Shown here: piece by piece, positions 37,001 to 52,000 of the stretch
Layout of the letters: the number at the start of each line of letters is the position of its first letter
Position numbering within the stretch: position 1 is the first letter of the stretch
Assembly: GCA_033980235.1 (NCBI GenBank)
Contig: CM067075.1
Location: 18,674,844-18,738,843 of the forward strand
DNA: 64,000 bases
Direction of reading: 5' to 3'
Origin: Diadema setosum
Lineage: Eukaryota; Echinodermata; Echinoidea; Diadematoida; Diadematidae
Program-made: the position numbers and the translations under genes
The notes under the pieces: generated by a model
Told to the model about the DNA's origin: nothing
What the model saw: the letters and a program-made list of their open reading frames with translations, nothing else
The model's database searches: none

Positions 37001-40000
37001 GCAGTGATTCTGTGAATGCTGGACTGAATAATCTCAAAATTTTATATCCCATCATTCAAAGCGCACATCACATCAGCGTGCGCACCACACCACTGACTGT
37101 GACAAGCAAGAACAGAGGGCAAAGAGAAGTGCACATAGTGAAGCGCACTGTGTGTACCAATTAGCGGGATATTTCTATGTGAACGCTTGCAAAAAATCTC
37201 CAATTTGGATTACAATTGTTATCCCACTATTTCTGTCCATGTGAATGCTTGCAGAAAATCTTGAGATATGGATCACAATTATCATCCCACTATTTTGTAC
37301 GCGAATGCGGCTAATATTTAAAAAGTGAAACGCCATGTACAATTTGTTAGTGTCCAATAAATGGCAGCCAAAACCCCCCCCCCCCAAATATATTTATGAT
37401 CTACCAAAATTTTCAATGGGTTGCTGCCAGGCAAGGCCATAAAGTCATGGTCATTCTTGAGGCCTAGGTTACTTGACATTCACTGTTTACAGACTTTGCA
37501 CTCTGTCTTAGAGCACCTAAACAGAGTTATATCAAGGAGGTTCGAGAAATGGAGTTACAACAGTTTTATTCGCTTTGATCCCATGCTCGAAGCCGCCACT
37601 CAAATATATTTGAAGTATGTGTCAAACTGGATCTGCCGCTCAGATGCGAAGACAATTGACTCGTGTCTCATTGCATAATCACCAGCCACTTTCCAAGGAA
37701 GACATGTCTTTGTGATGGTAATTACTTTTCCGCTTTCCCTACTTACAAACGATGGGCGGTAGACAATGGTAAAGGCACGAGGGTGGGTGCGCGAATAGAA
37801 GTTGCTCAAATATTGCTGAAATAGATATCAAAATTACTCGTCTGTACGTGTCTGTATGCTAATCTGACATATTAATTTATAAAGAACTATACTTGAAGAT
37901 GATACCATATTAGTTTCATTTGGCAGAAATAAGGAGAAACATGATAAAACCGGCTTTCCATGAGGGTAAAATTTCAAACACTTTCACAAAATACAGCTCA
38001 GATTTACACTTATGCACATATTTTCGAACAGAATTGACTTTTGTTTTATATGCTTTATCATTAGGTGAAATTTCATTGCATTTTATAAATAAATGAGCAC
38101 CATATACCCGATAGTATGTTAGCGTTAAAAATGAATCTTCAGATTGCTCAGAAAGATGGCGGCTTCAAGCATCGAACATCAAAGGCACAAATGCACCTGT
38201 GGAATTCTTTTGTCCATCCATAGAAAACTGACAGCTGATTGAATAATCATAGTCAGTCGTAACTCCATCTCTCGAACCTCCTTGATTATATTAAAACTGT
38301 ACTGACAACAGAGTGATCAAAGACCTACTATAGCTTGCTTATCTTCCACAATGTCAGCCTTCTGTCTCGCCTCATGGCATAGGTTTATACTGTAAAACAT
38401 GATATATTCGCGGCATGATTTTTTTCGCGAATTGGAGCCCACGGCCTTTTTTTGCGGCATGAAATTTTCGCGAACTGCCACTGGTATTCAATGCATTATA
38501 GTGTAGACAAGAACTTTCGTGTACATTTTAATTTCGCGAATCTTCGCTCTCGCGAAATTCGCGAAATTAAAATGCATGCGAACATTCCTCATTTTACAGT
38601 ATTCTACATCATGACACAACTTATTTGAGTTTATACAACACCTAATTAGAATGTAGCTATCTTATCTGATTGGTCAATTGCCCATCATGTGACATTTAGT
38701 TACATTGCATGCTGTGGCTGTCAGCCATGCAATTTTGTTTTAGCAAAAATGGATAGCTCATGGCTGACGTCACCCATTTCCATTGATTCCTGTGTTACTC
38801 TCACGATTGACTCGAAGTTTTTGTTCTGTCGCACTGCTCTGATGTCACAATATACTAAACAAACATTTGCCGCATGCACTCAACAATTACAAGCACGCTT
38901 ACAAGCGTGCACTTTTGTCACTCATTTTTGTAAACAACTAAAACCAATCCGCTTCCATACGTACATACATGGTGACTGTGTGGCTACAATTCGTTTTTCA
39001 CGGATAATGGTAGCTATTTCTGTGCCAAATTCAAGAATCTGTGGACCTCATCTGTTAACGTTCGAGGTGTTGTATAAAACAGTGTATGGTCTTTACTCGT
39101 GCAATGGAACAAGATTTCGCACTCGGTGAAAGATGAGGTGCACTATTCAAGTCGGCTTCGCCTCATTGAATAGAGCACCTCTAACTTTCACCTCGTGCGA
39201 AATCTTTTACCATCGCACTCATGACCATTCACTATTTGTATACTATTTCATCTGCAAGGCAAGGGGTGAAAGCCCACCCAAGCTAGCAGCCACTCAGCCT
39301 TTTCAAACTTGGATTTGCTTCACCTTGCTAAACCACATACCAGTACATTAAAGGGAGGCAGTCCTGAGATTTTCACTGTACTAATAATTCAGAAGAGTAA
39401 AAAATATAACCTTCCACCAGTTTATACGCATGGAAATTAAAAACTGTCTCCATACGCGATTTTTGAAAAATAATTCCTGCAGGCGATCGTGTAAGAGCCT
39501 GTAAAAAGATGCTACGTCATTGATGCCCTACTTTCATGTTGACAGCCGTGCCTCTAAAAATCAATTTAAGTGTTCAAATGATCAGTTGTAATGTTATCAT
39601 AAAATGTGAAAATATGTGATTTTATTATTTGAAAAAAAAAATATTTCAAGCTTAGTTATGTATAAGCTATGAGATGTAAATTAATATTGTAAACATAAAT
39701 CTATAAATATTCTAAAATCAAATACAGTTGAACCTCTCGTATCCGGACAAGTCGGGACCGGGGCTCATCCGGATAAGGGATTTGGCCGGATATGGGAGAC
39801 TCAATGCTTTATACATGTACATATACATACACATGTACTGATGTAGCCCATTGTAGTACCACATGTAGTAATGTGTATACTGCAACCTTTTCATTGTTAC
39901 ACTCAGTAACAGACCCCAAAATAGAGGTTTGTGTTTGCAAGAATGAAATCATTTTCTTTTATAAATTCTTGGGATGATTTACCTAAATAATTATTAAGAA

Positions 40001-43000
40001 ATGTATCAAGTATATGTAATTCATGTGTGTTTGTGTAGGAGTTCTCATGGAGTTGGGAATCCCCCTTTCCTCCCGTAATTATAATATAAAAAAAAAAAAA
40101 AAATCACGGCGAGATTGCATCCGTATAATAGAGAGATCCGGATAAAGGGAGGCCGAATAATAGAGGTTCAACTGTATACCATGTACTTGACATCAAATAG
40201 GCATGGTCCTTTTCTAGCTTCTGTCCGTGTTGCATACTACTTTGCGTACAAACCACTCTTGCGCGCAAATTCTTATCATACCAATGTACACAGTACTCTG
40301 TGTAGCTGAGTTTGGCATTCAGACCGAAGATTACCTGGGCATAAGAGACTTGAATTCTTCAAAGGAAATATTGTTTCTATCTCGATATTTCTGTAAGTAC
40401 AGTAGACCTCGCGTAAGTCGACATCGCATAAGTCGACAACTTGCTTAAGTCGACACAATAAAAAAGTCCAGATTTTTGCCTTTGTTATTCCTCGAAAATT
40501 TCCTCGTCTTAGTCGACATTTATAAGTTGACAACTCGCGTAAGTCGACCTGATTTTTCAGTGCCAACTGAGCTGAAATACGTGTTAATTCCCTCGTCTAA
40601 GTCGACATAACTTTTTGCTCAAAATCTTATCGCCATTCTCTGAAAAAGAATTGTTTTCCCGCTCCGATTCGCAGCATTTCTACTCGGTAATTCGCTATTG
40701 TGTACGGTGCGGTAGCGTTCGTGCCATGCGTCCATTGTCTTGTATGCCAGAATAGAAAGGGCATACACTCATTTACACTGGAGTATTACATGTAGTACCC
40801 AAGGCAGTTCACTTTAGCCCTTTTCTCCCTCTCGTTTTTCTCAAAACGCAAAAATTTTGTACACTTAACTATGTCCCAGTAGGTATTCATTATCCGAACA
40901 TGAAATGTTTTTGTAAATCCGAATATTCTGATGTTAATCATTCTGAAGTGGTATTAAAACCTGGGCCCTATCTAGAAAATTTATTACAATGCAACTAATA
41001 ATGCAACTCAAAAAATCAAATATAGGTGTATCAAATCACACGTAACTTTTGCATTTAAACGCAAGTGCGTTGCTGAAAAGACTTGTGTCTGATAATCATA
41101 TGAAAGTAGAAAATAATTGTACGCACCTGAAACTCAATTGCGTTTAAACGCAACTCTAAAAATCAAATGCAAGTCCATAGTACGAAACGCTGTATTTAAA
41201 CGCAAGAGCGGTGCAGAGAAGACTTGCGGTTTTTGTACGGAACTATAGGAAACTGCGTTTAAACGCATCTCTAAACATCTATGGAGTTGTGTTATTCTTT
41301 AAAAGACTTGCATTATTTTTCATTTCGTAAGCAAAATAAGAAAACAAACACAACTCTGAAAATCAAATGCAAGTCCATCAAATCACACAGAACGCAGAAA
41401 AGACTTGCGTTTGATAATCATACGAAACTAGAAAATTGGAGGGAACTTTTTTAAACTCAATTGCGTTTAAACGCAACTCTAAAAATCAAATGCAAGTCCA
41501 TCAAATCACACGTAACGCTGTATTTAAACACAAGAGCGGTGCAGAGAAGACTTGCGGTTTTTGTACGGAACTATAAGAAACTGCGTTTAAACGCATCTCT
41601 AAACATCTGCGGAAGTGTGTTATTGTTTAAAAGACTTGCATTATTTTTCATTTCGTAAGCAAAATTACAAATTAAATGCAATTCTGATAATCAAATGCAA
41701 GTCCATCAAAATCACACGGAACACTGAAAAGACTTGCATTTGATAATCATATGAAACTAGAAATTAATTGTATGAAATTTAAACTCAACTGCGTTTAAAC
41801 GCAACTCTAAAAACAAAATGCAAGTCCGTCAAATCACAAGCAACGCTGTATTTAAAAAGCAAGAGCGTTGCAGAAAAGACTTGCGATTTTTGTCCGAAAC
41901 TAGAAACTGCATTTAAACGCATAAAAATTTACGGAAGTGCATTATGGTTGAAAAGGCTCGCATTATTTTTTTATTTCGTAACCGAACTTTCGCCGTGACC
42001 GAACTTAGTCTGCACTTGCAGGGGAAAGACATCGCAACATTCACACGTTTCAAACTGCCAAAACGCATCCTGCTTCACAAAATGTCAATGAAAAAATGAC
42101 AACGAATTATTGTTAAAGTTCGCTATGCCGAAGGTTTGAATCTCAGTCCAAAGTTAAATTAGTCCGACAATGGAAAGAGATTTGTTTTTACGAAGGTTAT
42201 CATGGTTATAGCAGTCCAAAAGATGTCGTTTTCAATCAAACTTTTCTTCTTCTTTTTATTTCAGACGGGCCCGCGTTGTACAGAGCGGTAATGTTGCGAA
42301 TCAGAGCGCGAGAACAATTCATTTTCAGAGTATGGCAATACAAATTTAAACAGAACAAATATGGCGACTTAGGGAAGGAAAATCACACATATTTCAACTC
42401 AGTTGGCACTGAAAAATTATCTCGACAGAATCATGCGAAATCACATGCATATCTTCGCAGCAACGCACTTGAATTTAAATCGCAAAGTTTAATTTGGGGA
42501 ATTTGCGTTTGATATTTCAAATCAAGTTTAAAACGTAAAGTGTCTAGAAACGGGCCTAGGTTTCCAATCCCGCTCTCACAAAATCTCTCTAGAGATTTGG
42601 GAATTGTGCGTTGTCGTTACTAACCCGCGCGAGATTTATGCATGAACTAAAACATTATTGTTGCTGATGTAAGTAGGTATGTTTTTGGCGGCAAAAATGA
42701 GTAAGATTTGGGTAGCGATCCGCATCGTGATCCAAATCTTAATATGTACAGGGGAAATTAGTTTTCATTTATAAGTCGACAAAATGTCGACTTACGTGTA
42801 AGTCGGCATTCGCATAAGTCGACATGTTTTGCTCAGTCCCAATTATGTCGACTTACGCGAGGTTGACTGTACTCAGATATCAAACAAATATGACTTCAAC
42901 CGGGCAGGGTAAAAACAGGGGACCGCAGGAATATGATTTCGCTCCACTTTGCTGTGCAGGTCCAGTCGGCACTTGCAGTGGCACTGTACTGCAGTCCAAC

Positions 43001-46000
43001 CCCGGCTACAGCCCCACTGTAAATGACACATACCAGTAGCTAGCCACTTTCCTTACCTCTCTAACATTTACGCTTCCTTTCCTCGGTTCTCTTCGAAGTT
43101 GATGCTCGAGGTGTTTCTGTTTTATAACTCATGAGCAAATATGGTCGGGATTGCATCTGGCTAGCTTCAGTTTTCTCGGCTTATAACCGAGGGCCACAGC
43201 CTGCCTGTCCACGTCAAAAGTATAACTGCATGTGCGGCGACAGGGCTGCGCTGTGTATAGACTGGAAGGGCAAACGCAACCGGGGTATCTACCGTAGATC
43301 TGAAGTATTGTAGTGCCGTCCACTGGTGTACTGTGCGAATATACAATACGCAATACATACACGCATACACACACACTACGTAAAAACAATGTCAAATACT
43401 AGTAGCCATCGCCTTCTTCATGCATCCGGGTAACAATTTGCGTAAGCATAATGAGCAGAACACAGCTGGGAAGAGTTGTGCTTCGGTGACGTTGGACTCT
43501 CCGCCAAGACTTGCTCATTAGCATATTCACCGTGCAGATTCACGATTTTTCAACAAAAATTTACGAGCTTATTTGGTGATTTGAAAGTTTGTTTTTTGTG
43601 AAAGTACTGTACACACTTATTTTCGCGAGGGTTTAATTTTCGTGAATTTCGCGAATCACAGTTGGATCGCGAATTTAACAACATGCGAAAATGACTCCAT
43701 GCCCCCTGTTAATAGTGCATTAATGTAAGCGTTGGCGTCAATTCGCCAAAACAACATCTCGCGAAAATGTCTATGGCCTCGTCATTCACGAAAATATTTG
43801 TACGCGAAAATAACAGCGTATACAGTAGTTCATTGGAGGTACTGTTACGACCAAAATCACTCTGAGAATGATCGCACAAAAGAAACCATCAACTAATGTT
43901 CAGGCGGTTTATTAACAGTGATATTGTGGGTACAGACTCGTAATCGGTTTTCACATCAGTACAATAATGATCAATAGAAACAATTACAAATAGGTAATAG
44001 AATCACTTACATATTATGTTATCAAGTAGTCCTTTGAAAATGTTCAGATACGATGTTCGATGCACCGATGAATGATCCTTGATGCACCGATGAATGATTC
44101 CTCCGACGTAACTCCAAAGGCACAGGTTGCGTTAATCCACAGTATAAATCCGGGGTAAAATCCACGATAGATGTCCACGGTATAATGTTCACAGCGAAAC
44201 GTGTAAAATCCAGACGTTATGACGACCACGTCCAGTTGATGCATTGAATGATGATTCACTTTATAATGTCCAGCGAGGAATCCAGCCCGTCACAGCTTTG
44301 CCGTAATAATGTCCGTTGACACTAAAATATGGAGTCTATCTCCAACGTAGGCAAATTAATTCTCTGCAGGCAAAATGTCTCCCAGGCCTTATCTCCACAA
44401 ACACAGTTTGTATAGCAGGTCAGCAGGTAACACAGGACTGACTATAACAAGTCGCTTCAGAGCCAGAAGTGACGTAACTCTCAGAGCAGAGGTGTTGGGT
44501 ACTCTGCCTACCTCAGAATTTCTCCTGCTTATATACTATCCATTCACCCCTTTCTAGTACATTCTGTAATTTTCTCCAACCTGGGGCTACATACATGAAC
44601 ATACTAGCAAGTCCAAATTCCAGGAATCCTGGATGACTCACTGCCTAATATGTGCATAACATCATTGCCAAAATTAACTACCAATCTCATTGGGCTACAA
44701 GGGCAGTGCCTCACTCAGCCAGCACTTCCCAGAATTTTCTGGAATGGGTTAAATCATTCTAGATTGAGTGAGCTATAATGTATTTCCTGTCACATGCATA
44801 CATGTACTGTAGCTACATTGTATACCACATAAAAAATTCTCCACTGATCTGGTCAGCCTGTATGTACTACATCTATATCATAGAGAATGTTCTCCATTAA
44901 TCTGGTCACCCTGTGTACATACACATTAAAACAACCATGCATACAGCCTAGATACATGCACATAACTACTTGTGTGTACATTTGTGACAGTACCAACAAC
45001 ATATTTAAAAAAAAAAATTCGTGAGGACTGCCTCACTTTAAGGCATACATGCATCATTCATGCACGATGCACGTATCTAGCGTGGTAATCTACTGGCTGT
45101 GCGTTGATTGCCCAGTCAGAATCAGAGATTAGTGGTACAGAATGTACATCGTTACCATTTGTATATTAAAATCTGCACACCAAATGTAAGCTGATGTCAT
45201 GCGAACGATAAACCCACTAACTGTCCACTCCCATTTTAGTAAGGAATCTGCACTTGAAACAATGAATATTATTTGTAGTGTTTCAATTTCATTAAGTTAA
45301 CTTATTGAAATAAAGCAATACATTGTAGTTCTTCTTTTTTTTTTCAGAAACAAGTAACGGAATAAGCTCGGTAACCTTGAGCAAACTGTCATATCCCCTT
45401 TCAAAACATCTTAAGGGAATGTGTGCTGTATGTGTGTGTACTTAGAACACAGAATGTGTTTATCATTTCTCTGTGTCACAACTACTGGATCTACAATACT
45501 AGTATTTAATGCTACATGTACCAAAGCATTGTGCAATACAAGCAAACAGGCAGTAGTAGTGAAATATCAGGGGTCATAATATTGTATTTACAAATCTATC
45601 AATACAGGTTCGCTGCATGGTTTAAAGTACAGGTGACAAAGGTATCTTTAGTTCACGATCAAACAGTGTGGCTTGTCCTTGCAGATAACATTTAGTCAAT
45701 TACATGATTTATAAGATTCCAAAGAGGGAGTAACAAAGCTATCTAATGATTGATATGATTTACGGTTAAAACCAAAGTGTACATTGATACAGACATCTTC
45801 ACACATCAGTCTTGATTTTTATCTAATGCATCATGTTCATTGTGTAAATGAAGTATGGCATTTTCAAGAGTACATTTTGTGATTGATCATAAGTACAGTA
45901 CTACTTTTTGCTACATTCTATCAAGCTCTCTCTTTTTTTTTGGTCATCCTAATCAGTCACACCTGAGTGATTAATTCTAATAGATAACTAATTTCTTGGT

Positions 46001-49000
46001 CTCTTTGTGTGGTTTGTGCAATATCTACAGACAACTAATGTATGGCAACAGTGATGATTGTGATCTGGGCATTTTGTCTTGTGTGGATGTACATGGACAC
46101 AAATATTCTGAATAGAACAGATACAGAATTCATAGGAAAAATGAATTTCACATAATTTTGTCACTTTACAATACATATTCATTTCTATTTATGTCACAAA
46201 CAATTTGAATTCAGTGTGAATATTGTCTGTAAGATTCTCTGGCTTTGGTGAAACATGAAAATGTCAGCTCTGCAAGAAATCTGAGTAGGTTTGATGATTT
46301 TCAATTGCTGTTGCAACTTACAATGTGTATGACATGTTCTGCTAAATGTTGTCCATAGAACCATGATAGGAATACATAGACACCAGACAGATGTTAATAT
46401 AGGTGTCATTACGACTTTTTGTGCAACTTTTCAATTTCAATACAAATGTTATCTCTCTTTGGCATCTCCTATGATTATCAGTTTAACCTTTACCTTAACC
46501 TATTCTCATGTGTGCATCCTTATTCAAAGAATCCTTTGAGTGCTTCACAGTATACAAGCATGCTTTCTAGTGAAGACCTCTAAATTCTGTTTTTTTCCTC
46601 AAAACATATCTTTGTATTTTGCTTGTATGCATGTATGTCTTCATTTGTTAACTGTCATTTATCCTTTGCACAGTTGAATGTATGCCTACAGTACTGTATG
46701 ATATAATTCCTGATTTATGGGGTGTGATGTTTTGTTGGAAAAAAGAATGAAAATAAATGAAATGAATTGAATTGAATTCATTCCTCTATTGAACATTTTT
46801 TTTCTTACTCTGAAACTTACATTCTGATTTTTCTTGTTCGCTGTTTTATTTCGAACTTTATGAAATACTTGTAGATGTAGATAATATAGATTGTATTGTG
46901 AAAGGATTGTTTGCATTGATCCTTATTCAAGACTGTATCTATCTTTGCGAAAAGTATATTCCTCTATGATTCCATTTAGAGTTGATTTTACATATGACAT
47001 ATTTCTTTATTTACATCTTCAATATTCATCATAACATTAGCCTGTTTCCTGTAGACGTAGATTGACAAGTCAAAACAACTACAGTGAAACCCCGTAATAA
47101 CGAGTTCGGTTATAACGAGGAACCACTTATAATGAGGTGATCGCATCGGTCCCGTTTTCTCTGCGTGTAAACTTATGGCAGAACGAATCAGTTAGAACGA
47201 GTTTGGTTATAATGAGATTCCGGTTATAACGAGGACATTTTCGATGTATCATGATAAAGAAAAACATAAGCAATTTGATTGGATATAACGAGGTTCCATT
47301 TCTTGACCTGCCCCTTTCATTCACGAGACGAACAAAACATTGAAAAGCGATTTCATGCTATCCCCGTTTTACGTATGTGTAGAACGCAGTAATACATTGC
47401 ACAACTACCCGTCCCGTCTTGATCTCTACATAAAATGTACTATTTGAAGCAGGTGACTCGGAAACAAGCATGTTTTAGTCCCGCCATTATCTTTCTTTAC
47501 CGCTCATTATCAGTGACGAATAACCGAGTACCATTCCTTCCATGTTTCTTCTAAACCACATAACATAATCATAATCATTCCATTTTCTTTTTCACGAGGT
47601 TCCATTTCTTGACTTGCCGCTTTCAAACACGTAACAAACAGAACACTGAAAACCAAATTCACGCTATCCATGTCTTTTTCCCGTTTTGCAGAGTAGTTAA
47701 TGTTTTCTTCTAAACCACGCGATAAGACACAGCCGTACCTTCCGATGTTCTTACAAAGTTATTGAACAAAATCATTTGATTTTGTTTTTCGCGAGATATG
47801 CATACATGATATTAGGTCAGATCACAGGGCAACGAGAGAAAAAAAAAATATAACGCATTCAAAAACTTTTCATGTAGTGACACTCGTGGCAAAAATGGAC
47901 AATAATATTGGAATGTGTGTGGATCTCATCATTATATCCTTTCCATTTTTAGTTCCGACTTCCAGTTGTTTTGCTGGCTTGCAACTATGTATGAGTGTAT
48001 TATAATTAAAGCCGAAATTTAAATCATAGCGATCCCGCCGGGCGACAGTAGCGTAATATATAGTTGAATATCACATGTTAATCTACTCGAGTCGGTGTTT
48101 AGAAAAAGAAACAAACGCATTTAACAGTTTGAATTGATCTGGGATTGTTCATTATCATGTAACAAATGAAAATATAAATATGAGTGTTTATGATTAAAGC
48201 CGAAATAATTAATGAAATCATCGCGATCCCGCTGGGTGACAGTAGCATAAAAATTGTTGAATAGCGCATGTTAATCTACTTACCGTAATTCAGTTTGGTG
48301 TTCAGAAAAAGAAACAAACGCATTTAACAGTTTGAATAGATCTGTGTTTGTTCATTATCATTTAACACTGCATTTCACAATGAAGAATTTTCTTTCTTTC
48401 AGAATGGTCTATGAGGTACAGATTTGCGTAAAAGGATCACAACATTCCAAATTCAACCTTGTAGCATATTTTTCAAGAACGGGAGTACAAAATGCGAAGA
48501 GATTTTTGGAAGAAAATAAAGAACGCATTTTTTTATCCCTATGGGGCGCAACGATGATTGTATAGGATTACAGCGGAAATGATTCATGAAATCATCGCAT
48601 TCCTGCTGGGCACCAACAGCGTAACATACCTCGCTAAGTTACGATAAACAACGCATGTACATGTATGTTACTCTATTTGTGCTGGTGTTTAGAAAAACTT
48701 AACAAAAGTATCTTATACAATCTGATTTTGTTCATTGTCATTTTACAATGTTCACTGTATTTCACAAACTAAAAAACATTCTTTCAGAATGGTTTGATAC
48801 AAGAGGAAGAGATAGGTGTAGAAAGAATCATGAATAATATGATCTTGCCGAGTAGGCCTACTTCTCAAGAACATAATGTGAACTATTATGCGAAGAGATT
48901 TTTGGAAGAAAAATAAAGAACTAACGCATTTCAACCCCCACTTTTTCCGTCTTTTTGATGTACATTGTATCAATTCACAAATAATTTCCCTCTATTGTCT

Positions 49001-52000
49001 CAATAATAACGATCCATAATTGTGTAATAACAATGCAAAGGATGTTCTTATAAGTTTGACTGATGGGTATGATTTCGTGCTTATGTTTTTCTTTGTTTTT
49101 GATGCATACGGTTATAATGAGGGACCGTTTATAACGAGGTAATACCGCTGGTCCCACGGACCTCGCTATAACAGTGTTTCACTGTACATACATAAGAACA
49201 AGTTTAAAACTGCTTTTGCAAAAGTGCAAATTTTATGGCAATTGTTATTTGAATGTGGCAATATTCATTTAACTTCACTTGTTTATGAACATTAAATTTC
49301 AGGGATGGGAGTATGTTTGTACAAATCTTAATTTCATAGTAATGCATTTCTATTTTCTGTATATCACAAGTACACAGAAAAATGCTACAAATATCCAAAC
49401 TCTAATTATGTTGATCTAGAAAGTTCCACTTTGAACTTTGTTGTCATAATTCAATGTTATTTATTAAAAGTACAGTTAAACTCGCCTAAGTCGACGTCGC
49501 ATATGTCGAATAATCGCGTAAGTCGATGATTTTAAAAAGTCCCGATTTTTCCCCATTGACTTACGTGTATTAATTCACTCACAAGTCGAATTTTGTAAGT
49601 CGAATACTCGCCTAAGTCGATGAAATTCCAAGAACACTTTCACGGAAAAACCATTAAATTCACTTTGCCTATTGGTCGAATAAGATTTTATCGTGTAATA
49701 AATCGCTGTCATTTATTATTCATTATTTATTACTCATTATTATTTTGTTTGTCAGATGAGTTTGAGGTGACAAAAAAAAATGATCTAAAGTATCAAAATT
49801 CAAAGCGATCACACCGCATGCGATCGTTGAACTCTCTTTGTGTTTGAAGGTCCGCTGGTACATGCATTCATTTACATGTACAGTATAGTATTGAGCTTTG
49901 CATGCAGTGTAGCTTGGCATTTGCAGCGCTGTGCAGTGGAGTGGTATGGATGAAGCTGCTGAGTTTTCAAAGCGAAAAGTAGGGGGAAAGTTACGGGCAC
50001 GGGTAAATCAGAATTGCACCTCTACACGCACTTCAAGCCACGGTATGGTAAACTGGACTCAATCATGCACTGCTCAAATGTCGTTCATATTCACTTCCCC
50101 AAGGTTTAACAAGGGTGTAAAGTAATCGGACCTGTGCCAATACTAATGCACTGTCCATACATAGTTAGCAGGGGCCCTGCCGGGCGACCCGTGCTGCGGC
50201 ACACCGCTCCAGCTCTCGGCTTCAGAGTAGACAACATACATGTACTGGTGTAACTGTAAGTCGATTTTTTTCGACTTACGCACAAGTCGAAAATCGCCTA
50301 AGTCAATGTGTTTTGCTCAGTCCCGAGAAGATCGACTTATGCGAGTTTAAAGGGAAGGTAAACCCAAAGAGCAATGTGGATTGAGTGAAAGCAGCAACAT
50401 TAGTAGAACACATCAGTGAAAGTTTGAGAAAAATCGGACAATCGATGCAAAAGTTATGAATTTTTAAAGTTTTGGTGTTGGAACCGCTGGATGAGGAGAC
50501 TACTAGAGGATATGACGTATGAGTGGACAACAATACAAAGAAAATATAAAGGATATTCAACAAAAATTCACTTTTCTAGAATTATGAAAGAGCAGTGGAC
50601 CAACCGCTTTCAGAAAGCAGGGGGAATAATTGCTACCCTTAACATAGATGTCAATATCAAGTTGATGGAATTTGTAATTTTCATGAAAAATGGATTTTTG
50701 TAGCATTTTCTTTATATTTTCTTGATATTGTAGTCCACTCATACGTCATAACCTCTAGTAGTCTCCTCATCCAGCGGTTCCAACATCAAAACTTTAAAAA
50801 TTCATAACTTTTGCATCGATTGTCCGATTTTCTTCAAACTTTCACTGATGTGTTCTACTAATGTTGCTGCTTTCACTCAATCCACATTGTTCTTGGGGTT
50901 TATCTTCCCTTTAACTGTACATTGTATCACACTCGCACAGGAATGCTTTCAGGTTTGAACAATACATAGTACTGGTCTGCCCACTTGCCAAGACTATACT
51001 CTGTACAGAGTTTGGAATTTATTTTTGCTGTGAAAATAAACACAGATATGTAGAACTATTTCAGGCACACATGTACAGTCTTGAAGCGAATTCAAAATAA
51101 AAGCCTATAATCACAGCCATTCCCTTGAGTTTGATAACAGTTATGTTTAGTCTAATTGTGGATTTTTTTTTTCTTATTTTTTACCGTGGATTGGATTTTT
51201 TTTTCCCCCCAAAGCAGGCAGCCTGTTTTTGTTTGACCTATCAAAGTTGATGACCCACAATGTAAAGAGACGCCATCTTGTACTCTTCATTATCCTTTAG
51301 TCATCATCATTACAGTAGGTCTGTTATTGCAACCCTGGAATAGTTCGTTGTGTGGAAATTTAGTTCTGCAGCCTATTGAACAAGTGCAAAAGAAAGGTCC
51401 AAGATGAGATTACTTTTCCATTGAAGGATTCAACATTAGTGGTAGCCCAGGGCCACTACAAATTGATGTCTGGCCACCAGATTTAAAAAATGGTTATGTT
51501 TTGGTGGCCTAAAGGTAACATGATTCAAAATGAAATGTTACATTTGTTATTATTTCAGCCATTCCATTTCTTTTTTGGGCCCCAAAAATTTTAGGTTATA
51601 GTCTTGGCTTGAACAAACCACCAGAGAAAAAGTAAGTGTCAAGACCTGCATTGTATCAGAATAGTACAGATTGCATGAAAGTTTTTACTTTTGTGATACT
51701 CTCATGCATCAGTCAAGGGAAAATGATCTGAGACCCCCTTTAAAGTGCAGGGCTGGGCCGAGCCGAGGCCAGGCACAGCCTCAAGTAGGGTACTAAGCCC
51801 CACAATTCTGCACGTTTACAGCGGAGGGCTCAGCCCCGGGCATTTGATTCAAACCTTTCAATATTTTGTCGTAGTGGTGCTCTGCTTTTAAACAAATGAT
51901 TACTTTGGAGTGTGCCGGTCGCATTTTGGTATATAGGCTTGTACCATATTTTTCCTGATAACTCCTAAGTTTCAAACTCTTCTTGCTGCTGAGATTTCTA

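Larger units (their letters stand above)
39352..45037. mobile_element. TTAA-flanked composite element carrying nested insertions
   Basis: AGGGAGGCAGTCCTGAGATT on the left and AGTGAGGCAGTCCTCACGAA (reverse of the right end) are inverted repeats. TTAA flanks both sides (39348-39351, 45038-45041). Inside lie a 450-base TA element, a 2.47 kb TA element, a 219-base MITE and a 1.15 kb solo LTR, each with its own target duplication. What is left of the host element is about 1.4 kb. TTAA duplication and AGGG ends suggest a piggyBac-like non-autonomous element. Confidence 0.7.

Noticed and set aside
38689..39129. 146-codon plus-strand open frame
   Set aside because: No recognised domain, and it runs into the arm of a long palindrome. 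It lies in an intron of a minus-strand gene.
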